Part shown: positions 1 to 9,078 of the stretch, piece after piece
How positions within the stretch are numbered: the stretch's first letter is position 1
Layout: the number at the start of each line of letters is the position of its first letter
Source: Pseudomonas sp. ATCC PTA-122608
Lineage (GTDB): Bacteria > Pseudomonadota > Gammaproteobacteria > Pseudomonadales > Pseudomonadaceae
Assembly (NCBI RefSeq): GCF_001952855.1
Contig: NZ_LPNO01000002.1
Location: forward strand, 121,088-185,087
DNA: 64,000 bases
Direction: 5' to 3'
Notes under the pieces: generated by a model
What the model saw: only the letters and a program-made list of their open reading frames with translations
The model's database searches: none
Told to the model about the DNA's origin: nothing
Translations under genes and position numbers: made by a program

Positions 1-1
1 C

Positions 2-3000
2 GACCTGACCCAGGTCACCCTGGCCAACTTCAACTATCGCAAGATGTCGCTGGTGCGCGATTACGCGCAGTTGATCGACGAACCGGCGCAGAACGAAGCG
101 TTTGACCGGATGTTCTCCATTGAGCCGCGGGAGGTCGAGGTCCAGGCACCGGACCCGATCCCGCTGCCGGAACAATGGAACGTGGTGGCCGGCGATGCGA
201 CGCAGAACGCTGCCGTCAGCCTGGCCCGTACCGGGCGCAATTTCATCATTCAGGGGCCGCCGGGGACCGGCAAGTCCCAGACCATCACCAACCTGATTGC
301 CGACTATGCCGGTCGTGGCCTGCGGGTGCTGTTCGTGTGCGAAAAGCGCGCGGCACTGGATGTGGTGTTCCATCGCCTGCAACAGAGTGAACTGGGTGAG
401 TTGTGCTGCCTGATTCACGACTCCCAGACCGACAAAAAGGCCTTCGTGGGCAACCTGCGCGAGTGCTATGAGCGCTGGATTGCCGGCGATGCCCAGTCGC
501 CGCAGTTGCAAGCCCGACGCAACGCCACACTGGCCACCCTGGGCCAACAGTTGGGCCTGATCGAGCGCTTTGAACAGGCCATGGCCGAGGTGCCGGAGAC
601 CCTGGCCTGCTCAGTGCGCGAGCTGGTGCGGCATCTGATCGACCTGCCGGCCGTGGCTGCCAAGTTGCCGCCCGAAGTCCTGGAGCGCTTGCCCGAATGG
701 CGCCACTGGCAGGCGCAAAGTGAACTGACTGGCCGCCTGTATCAGGCGATCAATGAGCGCTTCGGCCTCGACAGTTTTGCGCGTCACCCTTTCAGCCACC
801 TGGCCTCAAGCCTCATTACCCACGAACATGCCTATGGCCAGCTCAAGGCGTTCCTGGATGAGGCCGGTGGGCTGATGGACAGCGTCGAGCCGTTTCTGGA
901 GTCATCCTCCAGCCTGCTGTCCAGTGACACCCGCCTGGCGGATGCGCGGGTGCTGACCCAGGCAGCCGAGCAACTGACCGGCGCCAACCTGGCATCGCAC
1001 CTCGACCTGTTGGAACCGGGCTCACCCGGTTCCCAGGCGTTGCAGGCCGAACAAGCCGCTCTGCAAACGCTGACCGTGCAACAACACAACGCCGCTGAAA
1101 CCACCCGCCATTGGCGCGACAAACTCGCGCCCCAGGACACCCAGGCCGCGCAGGATCTGGTGCAGCGCCTGGAAGGCTCGTTGCTGCGTTGGCTGCAACC
1201 TTCCTGGTGGCGGCTGCGCGGCGAGTTGCAACGGCGCTACGACTTTAGCCAGCACGCCGTGCGCCCCAGCTACCGCAGCGTGCTCGATAACCTGGCCGGC
1301 GAACACCGCGCCACCGCCGAGTTGCAGGCCGAGCAGCAGCGCCTGCAAAGTCACTACGGCATCCAGGACATCGACCAGTTCGTGCAAAACCTGCAAGCCC
1401 TGCTCCAGCAACTGAGCACATCACCGTTATTGCGCCAGTGGGTCGAAGGCCTGCGCGGTAACCCGAACGCCCTGCCGGGTGTACGCCAGGAAGCCAGCCT
1501 GCGCCAGCCGGTTGCACGCCTGGCCGAGCTGGTTGCGCAGCACTGCGTGTTCGAACCGGCGCCGAGCCTGGGCGAGTTGGCCGAATACCTGCGCGACCTG
1601 CGTGAAGAACTCGACGAACTGCCCGACACCCTGCCCCTGCTCAATGAGCTGCACCAGGCCGACCCCGTCTGCCTGTTGGCCGTGCAGCAGCACGCCTTGG
1701 CGCAAAAGGCGCTCGATGGGTTGATTGCCCAGGAAAACCTGACCCGCCTGTATCGTGCCAACCCGCAACTGGCACGCTTCGATGGCCCGGCCTTGAGCCT
1801 GGCCGCGCGGCAGGTCAGCCAGGCTGAAAGCAGCCTGCTCAAACACAACGCCCATGTGCTCAGCGCCACGCTGCACCAGCGTTTCCTGGAACACGTGAAG
1901 CAATCGGCGATGTCGGTGACCCAACTGGACGCCCAGGCCCGTGAGTTCAAGAAAGCCTATGCCAAGGGCCGCCGTGAACTGGAACACGAGCTGGGCAAGA
2001 CCATGCGTTATCGCTCCATCCGCGAAATGGCGAGTGGTGACAGTGGCCGCGTGATCAACGACCTCAAGCCTATTTGGCTGATGAGCCCGCTGTCGGTGTC
2101 CGACACGCTGCCGCTGACCCCGGACCTGTTCGACGTGGTGATTTTCGACGAAGCCAGCCAGATCCCCAGCGAAGAAGCCGTGCCGGCCTTGAGTCGTGCG
2201 CAGCAGGTGATCGTGGTGGGTGACGAGATGCAATTGCCACCCACTAACTTCTTCTCCAGCGCCGGCGAACAGGACGATAACGAACTGATTGCCATGGAGG
2301 ACGGCGAGCAGATCGCAATCAACCTCGATGCCGACAGCCTGCTGAGCCAGGCCGCGCGTAATTTGCCGGCAACCCTGTTGGCCTGGCACTACCGCAGCCG
2401 CCATGAAGCGTTGATCAGCTTCTCCAACGCGGCGTTCTATGAAGGCCGGTTGATCACCATTCCCGACCGGCGTATCGAGCGCCCTGCCCCGGCCCATGCG
2501 GCCCTGGACTCCATGGATGCCCAGGCAGTAATTCAGGGCGCCGATACGCTGCTCGACAGCCCGATCAGCTTTCTGAAAATGAGCGATGGCGTCTACCTGA
2601 GCCGCAGCAACCTGGCCGAAGCACGCTACATCGCCAACCTGGTGCGTGAGTTGCTGCAACGCGAGACCGGCCTGAGCCTGGGCATCGTGGCCTTCTCCGA
2701 AGCCCAGCAAGGCGCCATTGAGCAGGCCCTGGAAGACCTGGCCGCCAGTGACTCGGCCTTTGCCACGCGCCTTGAGCAAGAGTATGTGCGTGAAGACGCC
2801 GGGCAGTTCAATGGGCTGTTCGTCAAGAACCTGGAGAACGTCCAGGGTGATGAACGCGACGTGATCATCCTGAGCATCTGCTACGCACCAGGACCGAACG
2901 GCAAGATGCTGATGAACTTCGGCCCGATTAACCAGCGCGGCGGGGAAAAGCGCCTGAACGTGATCTTCAGCCGTGCGCGTAAGCGCATGGCGATTGTCTC

Positions 3001-3790
3001 CAGCATTGAAGCGGATGCCATCACCAACACCCACAACGACGGTGCCGCGGCACTGCGCGGGTTCCTGCAATTCGCCCAGGCCAGCGCCAACGGCGACGCG
3101 CCGCGCTCCCAGGGCATCCTCGCCAACCTCAACCCGGGCGCCAAGCAATCCTTTGCCGTCAGCCTGCCCAAGGACAGCCTGCGCAGCGCCCTCGCCGCCG
3201 CGTTGCGTAAACGCGGGCATACGGTGCAGGAATACGTCGGGCGTTCGCAGTTCCGCTGCGACCTGGCGATCAGTGACGCCAGCGGTGAACACTTCAGCCT
3301 GGGCGTGTTGCTGGACGGCGATACAGCGGCCGCGACTGACGTGCGTGAGCGTTATATCTTCCGCCCGACCGTGCTGCGCAGTTTCGGCTGGAAGATTATC
3401 GACGTGCTCAGCCATGACTGGCTGCGGGCCCCGGAAGAGGTGCTGAATCAGATTGAAGCGCTGCTACGGGGTGAAGAGGCGCCTGCGCTGCCAGAGCCTG
3501 AACAGGAAGTGGAACCGGAAACCGTTGAGGTCGAGGCGCCGCCAGCCCCTGAAGCACAGACCCCGATGCGTGAGTTCACCTTTGGTGAAGGCAATTCCAA
3601 CAAGTTCTGGCGTATCGGCGTCACGGAGGCGGACGTGGTGGTGAACTTCGGTCGCATCGGCACCAAGGGCCAGACCTTGATCAAGTCCCTCGACAACCCC
3701 GAACGCGCAATACGCGAAGCGGAAAAGCTGATCGCGGAGAAGCTGCGCAAAGGCTATCAAGAGCAGGCGGGGTCAATCACTCCGGAATGA
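2..3790 (+). CDS. SF1 helicase with Vsr-like nuclease domain and C-terminal WGR domain (5' truncated)
   Basis: The reading frame is open from base 2, before the first ATG at 44, so the gene starts outside the window. Numbering from that ATG, a Walker A GPPGTGKS lies at residues 71-78 and a DEAS-type Walker B in VVIFDEASQ near residue 700. A long helical insert separates them, as in the Upf1/DNA2-like DUF4011 helicases. Residues ~1043-1140 resemble the Vsr/MTES_1575 endonuclease fold (QFRCDLAIS, then FGWKIIDVLSHDW). Where the family usually has a Glu-x-Asp (GIECDG), this protein reads GVLLDGD, so the nuclease may be dead. A Glu/Pro-rich linker leads to a WGR domain (~1173-1240, VVNFGRIGTKGQ). 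Large proteins of this type are often found in defence islands. The natural role is unknown. The 3' end overlaps the convergent kinase gene by 18 nt. Confidence 0.85.
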   Translation, partial: DLTQVTLANFNYRKMSLVRDYAQLIDEPAQNEAFDRMFSIEPREVEVQAPDPIPLPEQWNVVAGDATQNAAVSLARTGRNFIIQGPPGTGKSQTITNLIADYAGRGLRVLFVCEKRAALDVVFHRLQQSELGELCCLIHDSQTDKKAFVGNLRECYERWIAGDAQSPQLQARRNATLATLGQQLGLIERFEQAMAEVPETLACSVRELVRHLIDLPAVAAKLPPEVLERLPEWRHWQAQSELTGRLYQAINERFGLDSFARHPFSHLASSLITHEHAYGQLKAFLDEAGGLMDSVEPFLESSSSLLSSDTRLADARVLTQAAEQLTGANLASHLDLLEPGSPGSQALQAEQAALQTLTVQQHNAAETTRHWRDKLAPQDTQAAQDLVQRLEGSLLRWLQPSWWRLRGELQRRYDFSQHAVRPSYRSVLDNLAGEHRATAELQAEQQRLQSHYGIQDIDQFVQNLQALLQQLSTSPLLRQWVEGLRGNPNALPGVRQEASLRQPVARLAELVAQHCVFEPAPSLGELAEYLRDLREELDELPDTLPLLNELHQADPVCLLAVQQHALAQKALDGLIAQENLTRLYRANPQLARFDGPALSLAARQVSQAESSLLKHNAHVLSATLHQRFLEHVKQSAMSVTQLDAQAREFKKAYAKGRRELEHELGKTMRYRSIREMASGDSGRVINDLKPIWLMSPLSVSDTLPLTPDLFDVVIFDEASQIPSEEAVPALSRAQQVIVVGDEMQLPPTNFFSSAGEQDDNELIAMEDGEQIAINLDADSLLSQAARNLPATLLAWHYRSRHEALISFSNAAFYEGRLITIPDRRIERPAPAHAALDSMDAQAVIQGADTLLDSPISFLKMSDGVYLSRSNLAEARYIANLVRELLQRETGLSLGIVAFSEAQQGAIEQALEDLAASDSAFATRLEQEYVREDAGQFNGLFVKNLENVQGDERDVIILSICYAPGPNGKMLMNFGPINQRGGEKRLNVIFSRARKRMAIVSSIEADAITNTHNDGAAALRGFLQFAQASANGDAPRSQGILANLNPGAKQSFAVSLPKDSLRSALAAALRKRGHTVQEYVGRSQFRCDLAISDASGEHFSLGVLLDGDTAAATDVRERYIFRPTVLRSFGWKIIDVLSHDWLRAPEEVLNQIEALLRGEEAPALPEPEQEVEPETVEVEAPPAPEAQTPMREFTFGEGNSNKFWRIGVTEADVVVNFGRIGTKGQTLIKSLDNPERAIREAEKLIAEKLRKGYQEQAGSITPE

Positions 3791-4414
3791 TTCAAGGACA
3801 CTATAAATTTCGGAAATGACCTGCCGTGTCGCGCCCTCAATGGTTCCTTCATTGCGGCACAACACCCAGCCGTGATCCGCAACCGCTTGCTCGAACGCCT
3901 GGGTACAGGCGACATGTTCTTCCAGCCTGTGGATCACGGTACTGCTCAGCCCGCGCCGGCGTGCAGCGGCCCTTGCCCATGAAATATCAGGGTCGGTGAC
4001 CACCCCCACATGCAGGTCCGGCACTTGCACGTTTCGATCAATGTTCAATTGCAGGATGTCTGCCAGCGGGACGCCCCGGCGAAACGCGGCATCCGACGGG
4101 TACCAGCGGTCAATCAATACGATGCTGTCTGCCGGCTGTTGAGTCAGCACGTGGCGGGAAATCCAGGCACGGCTATCAGCGAAGCGCTTACACACCTCCC
4201 ACTCCAACGCCCGGCTGGGCGTTCCGGCGAGTTGGTTAACCAGGACCATCGTTTCACTGCGATAGGGATCGCTTTTTCTCTCGCACAGCCGTATCACCTT
4301 TTTGTTGTCCGCCCGCAGTGCTTGGGTAACGGCTTCCAGCAGCGTGGTTTTGCCGGTGCCCTTGGGCCCGTCCATGGAAACAAACAGCGGGCGGTCAGTG
4401 CTCTGGTTCAGCAC
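3773..4414 (-). CDS. Thymidylate-kinase-like P-loop kinase
   Basis: The 213-residue protein starts with a P-loop (DGPKGTGKTTL, residues ~15-25) of the dTMP kinase type. It carries the DR(Y/W) motif (VLIDRWYPSDAAFRRG, ~100-115) and an Arg-rich LID (ARAAARRRGLSS, ~150). Length matches ordinary Tmk, which phosphorylates dTMP to dTDP. The usual FEG-D-GxGKTT loop is altered to MDGPKGTGKTT, so this is probably a second, divergent paralogue rather than the housekeeping enzyme, and its substrate could differ. Its ATG lies inside the last codons of the upstream histidine kinase gene (7-nt overlap), which implies translational coupling. The tail overlaps the convergent helicase gene by 18 nt. Confidence 0.75.
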   Translation of the reverse strand: MLNQSTDRPLFVSMDGPKGTGKTTLLEAVTQALRADNKKVIRLCERKSDPYRSETMVLVNQLAGTPSRALEWEVCKRFADSRAWISRHVLTQQPADSIVLIDRWYPSDAAFRRGVPLADILQLNIDRNVQVPDLHVGVVTDPDISWARAAARRRGLSSTVIHRLEEHVACTQAFEQAVADHGWVLCRNEGTIEGATRQVISEIYSVLESFRSD

Positions 4415-6354
4415 GGCTTTTCGATCCGGGTGCGCAGGGTTTCGGCAATCACTTTCGCCAATGCCGATTGATCAAACGGCTTGGGTAAGCGCGTCAATGT
4501 GGTTTTGAGGTCCAGGGATATCTCTGCAAATCCAGACGAAAGAATAATGGGAAGCTTGGGGTACAGCGCCTCGATGTTGCCAGCCAACTCAATCCCCGTC
4601 ATATCCGGCATGGCCATGTCCGTAATGAGCAAGTCAAAGCACGTGCCCTGCGCCAGGAGCGCCAACGCAGCGTGCCCGTCTGCCGCCGCCACAACATGAT
4701 GGCCCAGATCTTCAAGCATGGCCCCCGTGCTGATCAGCACCAGCGGGTCATCGTCTACCAGCAGAATCTCGAGGCTTTGCTGATGGGGGGCATCGGGTGT
4801 GTTTGCAGTGGATGCCTGCGCCGCAAACTGTGTGGTATCCATCAGCGCCACCGGTAACCAGAGTTCTGCGGTTGTGCCCTCTCCTTCCTTGCTTTTCAGC
4901 ACAAAGTGGCCCTGTGACTGGGCTGCCAGGCCATGGACCATCGAAAGACCAAGCCCCGTGCCTTTTCCTGCGCCCTTGGTGGTGAAGAACGGCTCCATGG
5001 CCCGTTGCAAGGTCGCGTCATCCATCCCGGGCCCGGTGTCGGTGACAGCGATGCAAATCAGCCTTTCCGAGTCATTCGGCCTGCCGGGATACGTATCCTC
5101 CCTCGCCGAAATCAGAATCCTGCCCCGGCCTTCCATGGCGTCCCGGGCGTTGATTACCAGGTTCATCACTGCCATTTCCAGTTGGCTCATGTCGACCAGT
5201 ACCGGCCGCAGGATCAGTGGGAACTGTGTGTCGACGCTGATGCCTGCGCCTAGCATGCGGGACAGCAGGTCTGACATGTTTCTGATCAGCTCGCCTACAT
5301 CCACAGGCTGCGGATCAAGCTCCTGGCGACGGGCAAAGGCCAGCATCCGCTGTGTCAGCGTCGCACCGCGCTGGGCGCCGGCGATGGCGTTATTCAGTAA
5401 TGAGTAGGTTCTGGAGTCCGGTGGGACACGCTTCTTGGCGAGTTCGAGGCTCCCAAGAATCACCATGAGGAGGTTGTTGAAGTCATGGGCGATACCGCCG
5501 GTGAGCTGCCCCAGAGACTCCATTTTCTGGGCCTGGAATAACGCCTCCCGGGTTTCCTTGATCTCCTGTTGAGCCTGAACGCTCTCGGTAACGTCCCGGG
5601 TGATTTTCGCGAAACCCACGAGCTCGCCCTGCTCATTCTTTATCGGGTCGATAACGACATGCGCCAGGAACCCCGTACCGTCTTTGCGCAGGCGCCTTCC
5701 CTGCCCTTCATACCGACCTTCCCGGATAACCGTTTCAAGGGCGCGTTGCGGGACATTGTTGTCGACGTCCTCAGGCTGGAAAAACAGGGAGTAGTGTTTG
5801 CCGATGACTTCTGCCGGTTCATATCCCTTGATGCGCTGGGCACCGGCGTTCCAGGTGGTGATCACGCCGTTGGGGTCCAGCATATAGAGCGCGTAGTCGG
5901 TGACGCCTTGTACCAGCAGGCTGAATTGCTGCTCGCTCTGACGCAGGGCCTGCTCCGCAGCCTTGCGCTCGGTCAGGTCCCGTGTGACTTTGGCGAAGCC
6001 AATCAGCGTGCCATCGTCGGCGCGTATCGGGTCGATAATCACCAGCGCCCAGAGACGCGTGCCATCTTTCCTGATGCGCCAACCTTCGCCCTCGAAGCGG
6101 CCTGACTGTTCGGCGCTTTTGAGCGCTCGGCCGGGTAAATCCGAGGCCAGGTCTTCGGGGGTGTAAAACAGCGAAAAATGCCTGCCCAGCACTTCACTTT
6201 GTTCGTACTGCTTGATCTTCTTCGCGCCCGAGTTCCAGCTCCGAATCAACCCGTTCGTATCCAGCATGTAGATGGCGTAGTCGACCACTGCGTCGACGAG
6301 CAGTCGATACCGGTCGTCCTGATCGAACGACCCTTGTGCAGGTTGGGATGGCAT
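4408..6354 (-). CDS. PAS-PAS hybrid sensor histidine kinase with C-terminal receiver
   Basis: The 648-residue protein has no signal peptide or membrane segment, so it is a cytoplasmic sensor. Two PAS domains (~15-125 and ~140-255) are near repeats of each other (YAIYMLDTNGLIRSWN and YALYMLDPNGVITTWN). A short coiled coil is followed by a phospho-acceptor helix LTGGIAHDFNN (His near 293). An HATPase domain follows, with NLVINARDAM (N box), DTGPGM (G1) and GKGTGLGLSM (G2). The receiver domain (~530-645) has VDDD and the phospho-acceptor ITDMAMPDM. The HDFNN type of H-box is typical of soluble PAS hybrid kinases in Pseudomonas. No DNA-binding partner lies beside it. The only obvious co-transcribed gene is the kinase-like gene that overlaps its stop. 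Confidence 0.9.
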   Translation of the reverse strand: MPSQPAQGSFDQDDRYRLLVDAVVDYAIYMLDTNGLIRSWNSGAKKIKQYEQSEVLGRHFSLFYTPEDLASDLPGRALKSAEQSGRFEGEGWRIRKDGTRLWALVIIDPIRADDGTLIGFAKVTRDLTERKAAEQALRQSEQQFSLLVQGVTDYALYMLDPNGVITTWNAGAQRIKGYEPAEVIGKHYSLFFQPEDVDNNVPQRALETVIREGRYEGQGRRLRKDGTGFLAHVVIDPIKNEQGELVGFAKITRDVTESVQAQQEIKETREALFQAQKMESLGQLTGGIAHDFNNLLMVILGSLELAKKRVPPDSRTYSLLNNAIAGAQRGATLTQRMLAFARRQELDPQPVDVGELIRNMSDLLSRMLGAGISVDTQFPLILRPVLVDMSQLEMAVMNLVINARDAMEGRGRILISAREDTYPGRPNDSERLICIAVTDTGPGMDDATLQRAMEPFFTTKGAGKGTGLGLSMVHGLAAQSQGHFVLKSKEGEGTTAELWLPVALMDTTQFAAQASTANTPDAPHQQSLEILLVDDDPLVLISTGAMLEDLGHHVVAAADGHAALALLAQGTCFDLLITDMAMPDMTGIELAGNIEALYPKLPIILSSGFAEISLDLKTTLTRLPKPFDQSALAKVIAETLRTRIEKPC

Positions 6355-6450
6355 CAGGAAAGTCTCGGGACAAATGAGTGGCTTGAACCCTCAGTATGTC
6401 TAAAAAAATCCACTGCCAACCAGTTTATTCATCTGAACGCCTTTTTTGAG

Positions 6451-7782
6451 TCAAACACCGCCGTTGCGAGCGAACCGCGGAATCTTCAACCCCAGGCTTT
6501 CCCGCAACGTCGTACCTTCATACGCCGTGCGATACACACCACGCGCCTGCAACAACGGAATGACCTCCTGGGTGAATCGGTTGAACTGCTCCGGATGGCC
6601 GATGTAGATGTTAAAACCATCCACCGCACGGGCTTCAAACCAGTCAGCCATCTTGCGCGCGACGGTTTGCGCCGATCCGACAAACGCCCCCGGGCGCAAC
6701 TGCCGACCAAACTCCACCGCCTGGCGCAACGTAAAGCCTTTGTCCCGTGCCTGGTCAGCAATGCGTTTGGCCGCCGTGAAAAAGCTGCTGCGTGCAGCCT
6801 CCAGGCTTTCCTGCGGAAACGGCGCATCCAGGTCGTACTGACTGAAATCATGCCAGCCGAAATTGCGCCCGAACTCCTTCAACGCCAGCTCAAAACTGTG
6901 GTCAGCCTGGTGGTAGTGCTGCTCGATTTCACGGGCATGCTCATCAGTGTCGCCCACATAAATCTCGGCACCGGGCATCACCAGCAGTTGCTCCGGTTCG
7001 CGGCCATGTTGCAGCGCCCTGCCCTTGATATCCCGGTAGAACGCCTGGCCCTGCTCGATGCTGGCCGCGTGGGTGAAGATCACATCGGCCGTGGCAGCGC
7101 CCAGATCACGGCCTTGTTCCGAATCGCCGGCCTGGAAGATCACCGGCTGGCCTTGGGGTGAGCGCTGGATGTTCAGCGGCCCGACCACCGAAAAGTGCTC
7201 GCCCTTGTGATTCAGGCTGTGGAGTTTGCTCGGGTCGAGAAATTGGCCGGTGGCCCGGTCACGCACGAAGGCCTCTTCCTCATAGGAGTTCCACAGCCCC
7301 TGCACCACCTGGACGTGTTCGGCTGCGCGGCCATAGCGGGTGTCGTAGTCATAATGCTCGTCGCGGCTGTAGTTGCCGGCGGTACCGGCGTCGCCACTGG
7401 TGACCACGTTCCAGCCGGCGCGGCCTTTGCTGATCAGGTCGAGTGAGGCCAGGCGGCGCGCGACGTTATAGGGTGAGTTGTAAGAGGTGGTCAGCGTGCC
7501 GACCAGGCCCAGGTGCCGGGTGCTTACGGCCAGGGCCGATAACAATGTCAGCGGCTCGAGCCGATTCAGGTAATGGGATGGCGAGCCCGGGGTGATGAAC
7601 TGGCTGTCGACGATGAACATCAAGTCGAACAACGCCGCCTCGGCCTGGCGCGCAATGTCGATGTACCAGTCGACGTTGACGCTGGCATCGGCGGGCAGTT
7701 GAGGATCGAGCCATAGATTGTGGCGGCCGGGCCCGCCGCAGCCCATGGTCAGGGCGCCAAGTTTCAGCTGTCTTTTGGTCAT
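6451..7782 (-). CDS. LLM-class flavin-dependent monooxygenase (NtaA/SnaA/DszA type)
   Basis: The 443-residue protein matches the FMNH2-dependent luciferase-like monooxygenases that act on nitrilotriacetate, dibenzothiophene sulfone and related organosulfur compounds. Family features seen: the N-terminal strand LKLGALTMG, the block SLDLISKGRAGWNVVTS (~135-150), and the C-terminal DGFNIYIGHPEQFNRFTQEVIPLLQARG. It needs a separate flavin reductase, and none is encoded nearby. It lies 23 bp downstream of a sulfonate-type binding-protein gene on the same strand, so the pair is probably a sulfur-starvation operon that releases sulfite from an imported organosulfur compound. The exact substrate cannot be read from the sequence. 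The ATG is preceded by GGAA at a 10-base spacing. Confidence 0.88.
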   Translation of the reverse strand: MTKRQLKLGALTMGCGGPGRHNLWLDPQLPADASVNVDWYIDIARQAEAALFDLMFIVDSQFITPGSPSHYLNRLEPLTLLSALAVSTRHLGLVGTLTTSYNSPYNVARRLASLDLISKGRAGWNVVTSGDAGTAGNYSRDEHYDYDTRYGRAAEHVQVVQGLWNSYEEEAFVRDRATGQFLDPSKLHSLNHKGEHFSVVGPLNIQRSPQGQPVIFQAGDSEQGRDLGAATADVIFTHAASIEQGQAFYRDIKGRALQHGREPEQLLVMPGAEIYVGDTDEHAREIEQHYHQADHSFELALKEFGRNFGWHDFSQYDLDAPFPQESLEAARSSFFTAAKRIADQARDKGFTLRQAVEFGRQLRPGAFVGSAQTVARKMADWFEARAVDGFNIYIGHPEQFNRFTQEVIPLLQARGVYRTAYEGTTLRESLGLKIPRFARNGGV

Positions 7783-7805
7783 GTCAGAGGTGTTCCTTGA
7801 AGCAT

Positions 7806-8759
7806 TCAGGGCTGGGTTTTGGCGACGGCTGGCTGCAACGACGCCGCAAAGGAATCGTCGAACAGCCTGGCTGCCGGGTACGACTTGACCAGGCCTTGGC
7901 TTGCGAAAAAGTCCACGGTCTTTTGCGCCTCTACAGGCGATTGAGCCGTCAGTGGTTCGACCGTCGTGCGCGCCCGGGCAAACCAGGCGCGGGCGATATC
8001 AGCATCAGCCCGGGTGCGTTTGGCCCAGGCGTCGGCATAAGCGTCGGTATTGGCCGGGCTTTGGCGCGTCCAGTCACGGGCTTTTTTCAGGCGTTGCAGA
8101 AAATCGCTGATTTGCGCACGTTTGCCGTCAACGGCCCGGGTGCTGGCAGCGATGAAGCTCTGGGCCGGGATCAGCCCTTCAGCGGTCGCCAACACGCGTG
8201 CACCCTGGCGTTCCTGTTGGGTGACGTAGGGTTCCCAGGTGGCGATGACGTCAACTGAACCGCCTTCCAGTGCATGGGAGGCATCCAGCGCGCTGAGGTA
8301 GCGCAACTCGAGGGAGTCTTTTGGCACGCCGGCTTTATCCAGCGCGGTCAGCAGCAGTTGCTGGCTCCAGGAGCCTTTCCAGAGGGCTGCGCGCTTGCCT
8401 TTCAGGTCGGCAAGGCTGTGGATCGACGAATCCTTTTTCACCAGGATGGCCACGCCGTCGAGGCTTTGCTGACTGACTGCAATCACTTTGATCGGCGCAC
8501 CCAGTGCGCCCAGGAACAGCACGGGGGCATCACCGAGCAAGCCGATGTCCAGGCTGTTGGTGTTGAGCGCTTCTGCCACCGGTGAGCCGGCGGTGAATTG
8601 CTTCCATTCGAGGGTATAGGGCAGATCGTCAAGCACCCCCGCCGCTTCCATCACGGCCTGGGCGTTGTAGCTTTGGTCACCCACCACCAGGGTTTGCGCG
8701 TTCGCGCTCAGGCACAGCAAAGCAGCCATCCCGGCCGCCAGTTTTCTCAGGTAACGCAC
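7806..8759 (-). CDS. Aliphatic-sulfonate-type ABC transporter substrate-binding protein
   Basis: I place the start at a GTG (8759) because GGAG lies 7 bases upstream and the product then begins with a clean Sec signal peptide (MRYLRKLAAGMAALLCLSANA). An upstream in-frame TTG at 8792 lacks this support. The mature protein (~295 residues) resembles SsuA/TauA/NrtA-like binding proteins: LVVGDQSYNAQAVMEAAG, GAPIKVIAVSQQ, and the cluster DLKGKRAALWKGSWSQQLL. It would capture an organosulfur ligand in the periplasm. No permease or ATPase is adjacent, so it must borrow or be encoded apart from its membrane partner. It is followed after 46 bases by the monooxygenase gene, which supports a joint role in sulfur scavenging. 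Confidence 0.85.
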   Translation of the reverse strand: MRYLRKLAAGMAALLCLSANAQTLVVGDQSYNAQAVMEAAGVLDDLPYTLEWKQFTAGSPVAEALNTNSLDIGLLGDAPVLFLGALGAPIKVIAVSQQSLDGVAILVKKDSSIHSLADLKGKRAALWKGSWSQQLLLTALDKAGVPKDSLELRYLSALDASHALEGGSVDVIATWEPYVTQQERQGARVLATAEGLIPAQSFIAASTRAVDGKRAQISDFLQRLKKARDWTRQSPANTDAYADAWAKRTRADADIARAWFARARTTVEPLTAQSPVEAQKTVDFFASQGLVKSYPAARLFDDSFAASLQPAVAKTQP

Positions 8760-9078
8760 GTTCGTCTCCAGATGCCCTCGCAGGCATTTCAAGTCGATCC
8801 GCGCGTACGGTCTCGGCAGTGTTCGTAGGGCTGTCTACGATGGGGTGCAAACCCATGCCTGTAAAATACTTATAACGCATAACCTAATTCAATATTAATG
8901 CGCATAACGCATTTTTTGTAAGGCGCCGAGCGAACTGACATTGCGTACCCGTCGGCACCACCTACACTGATTTGAATTCGGCAGTTCTTCAGCTTTTTTT
9001 CGGCGGGCCTGGCCCGATGCACCTGCACTCATTGCTCAACCAATACAGCAGTTAACCGACTGACTAATCAGAGTAACT
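8760..9078. promoter_or_regulatory. Divergent intergenic region with AATGCG-N5-CGCATT palindrome
   Basis: This 319-base stretch separates the sulfur operon (leftward) from the RND efflux operon (rightward). It is AT-rich around 8860-8920. It contains repeated GCATAAC words (near 8874-8884 and 8902-8910) and a perfect 6-base-arm palindrome AATGCG-N5-CGCATT at 8897-8913, followed by a T-run. These are plausible regulator sites, but no regulator gene lies alongside, so the assignment is open. Confidence 0.4.

Noticed and set aside
1427..3415. A 662-codon open frame antisense to the helicase gene
   Set aside because: It is a frame-shadow of a GC-rich gene: low-complexity composition rich in Gln, His and Arg, no recognisable domain, and the sense frame carries clear helicase motifs.
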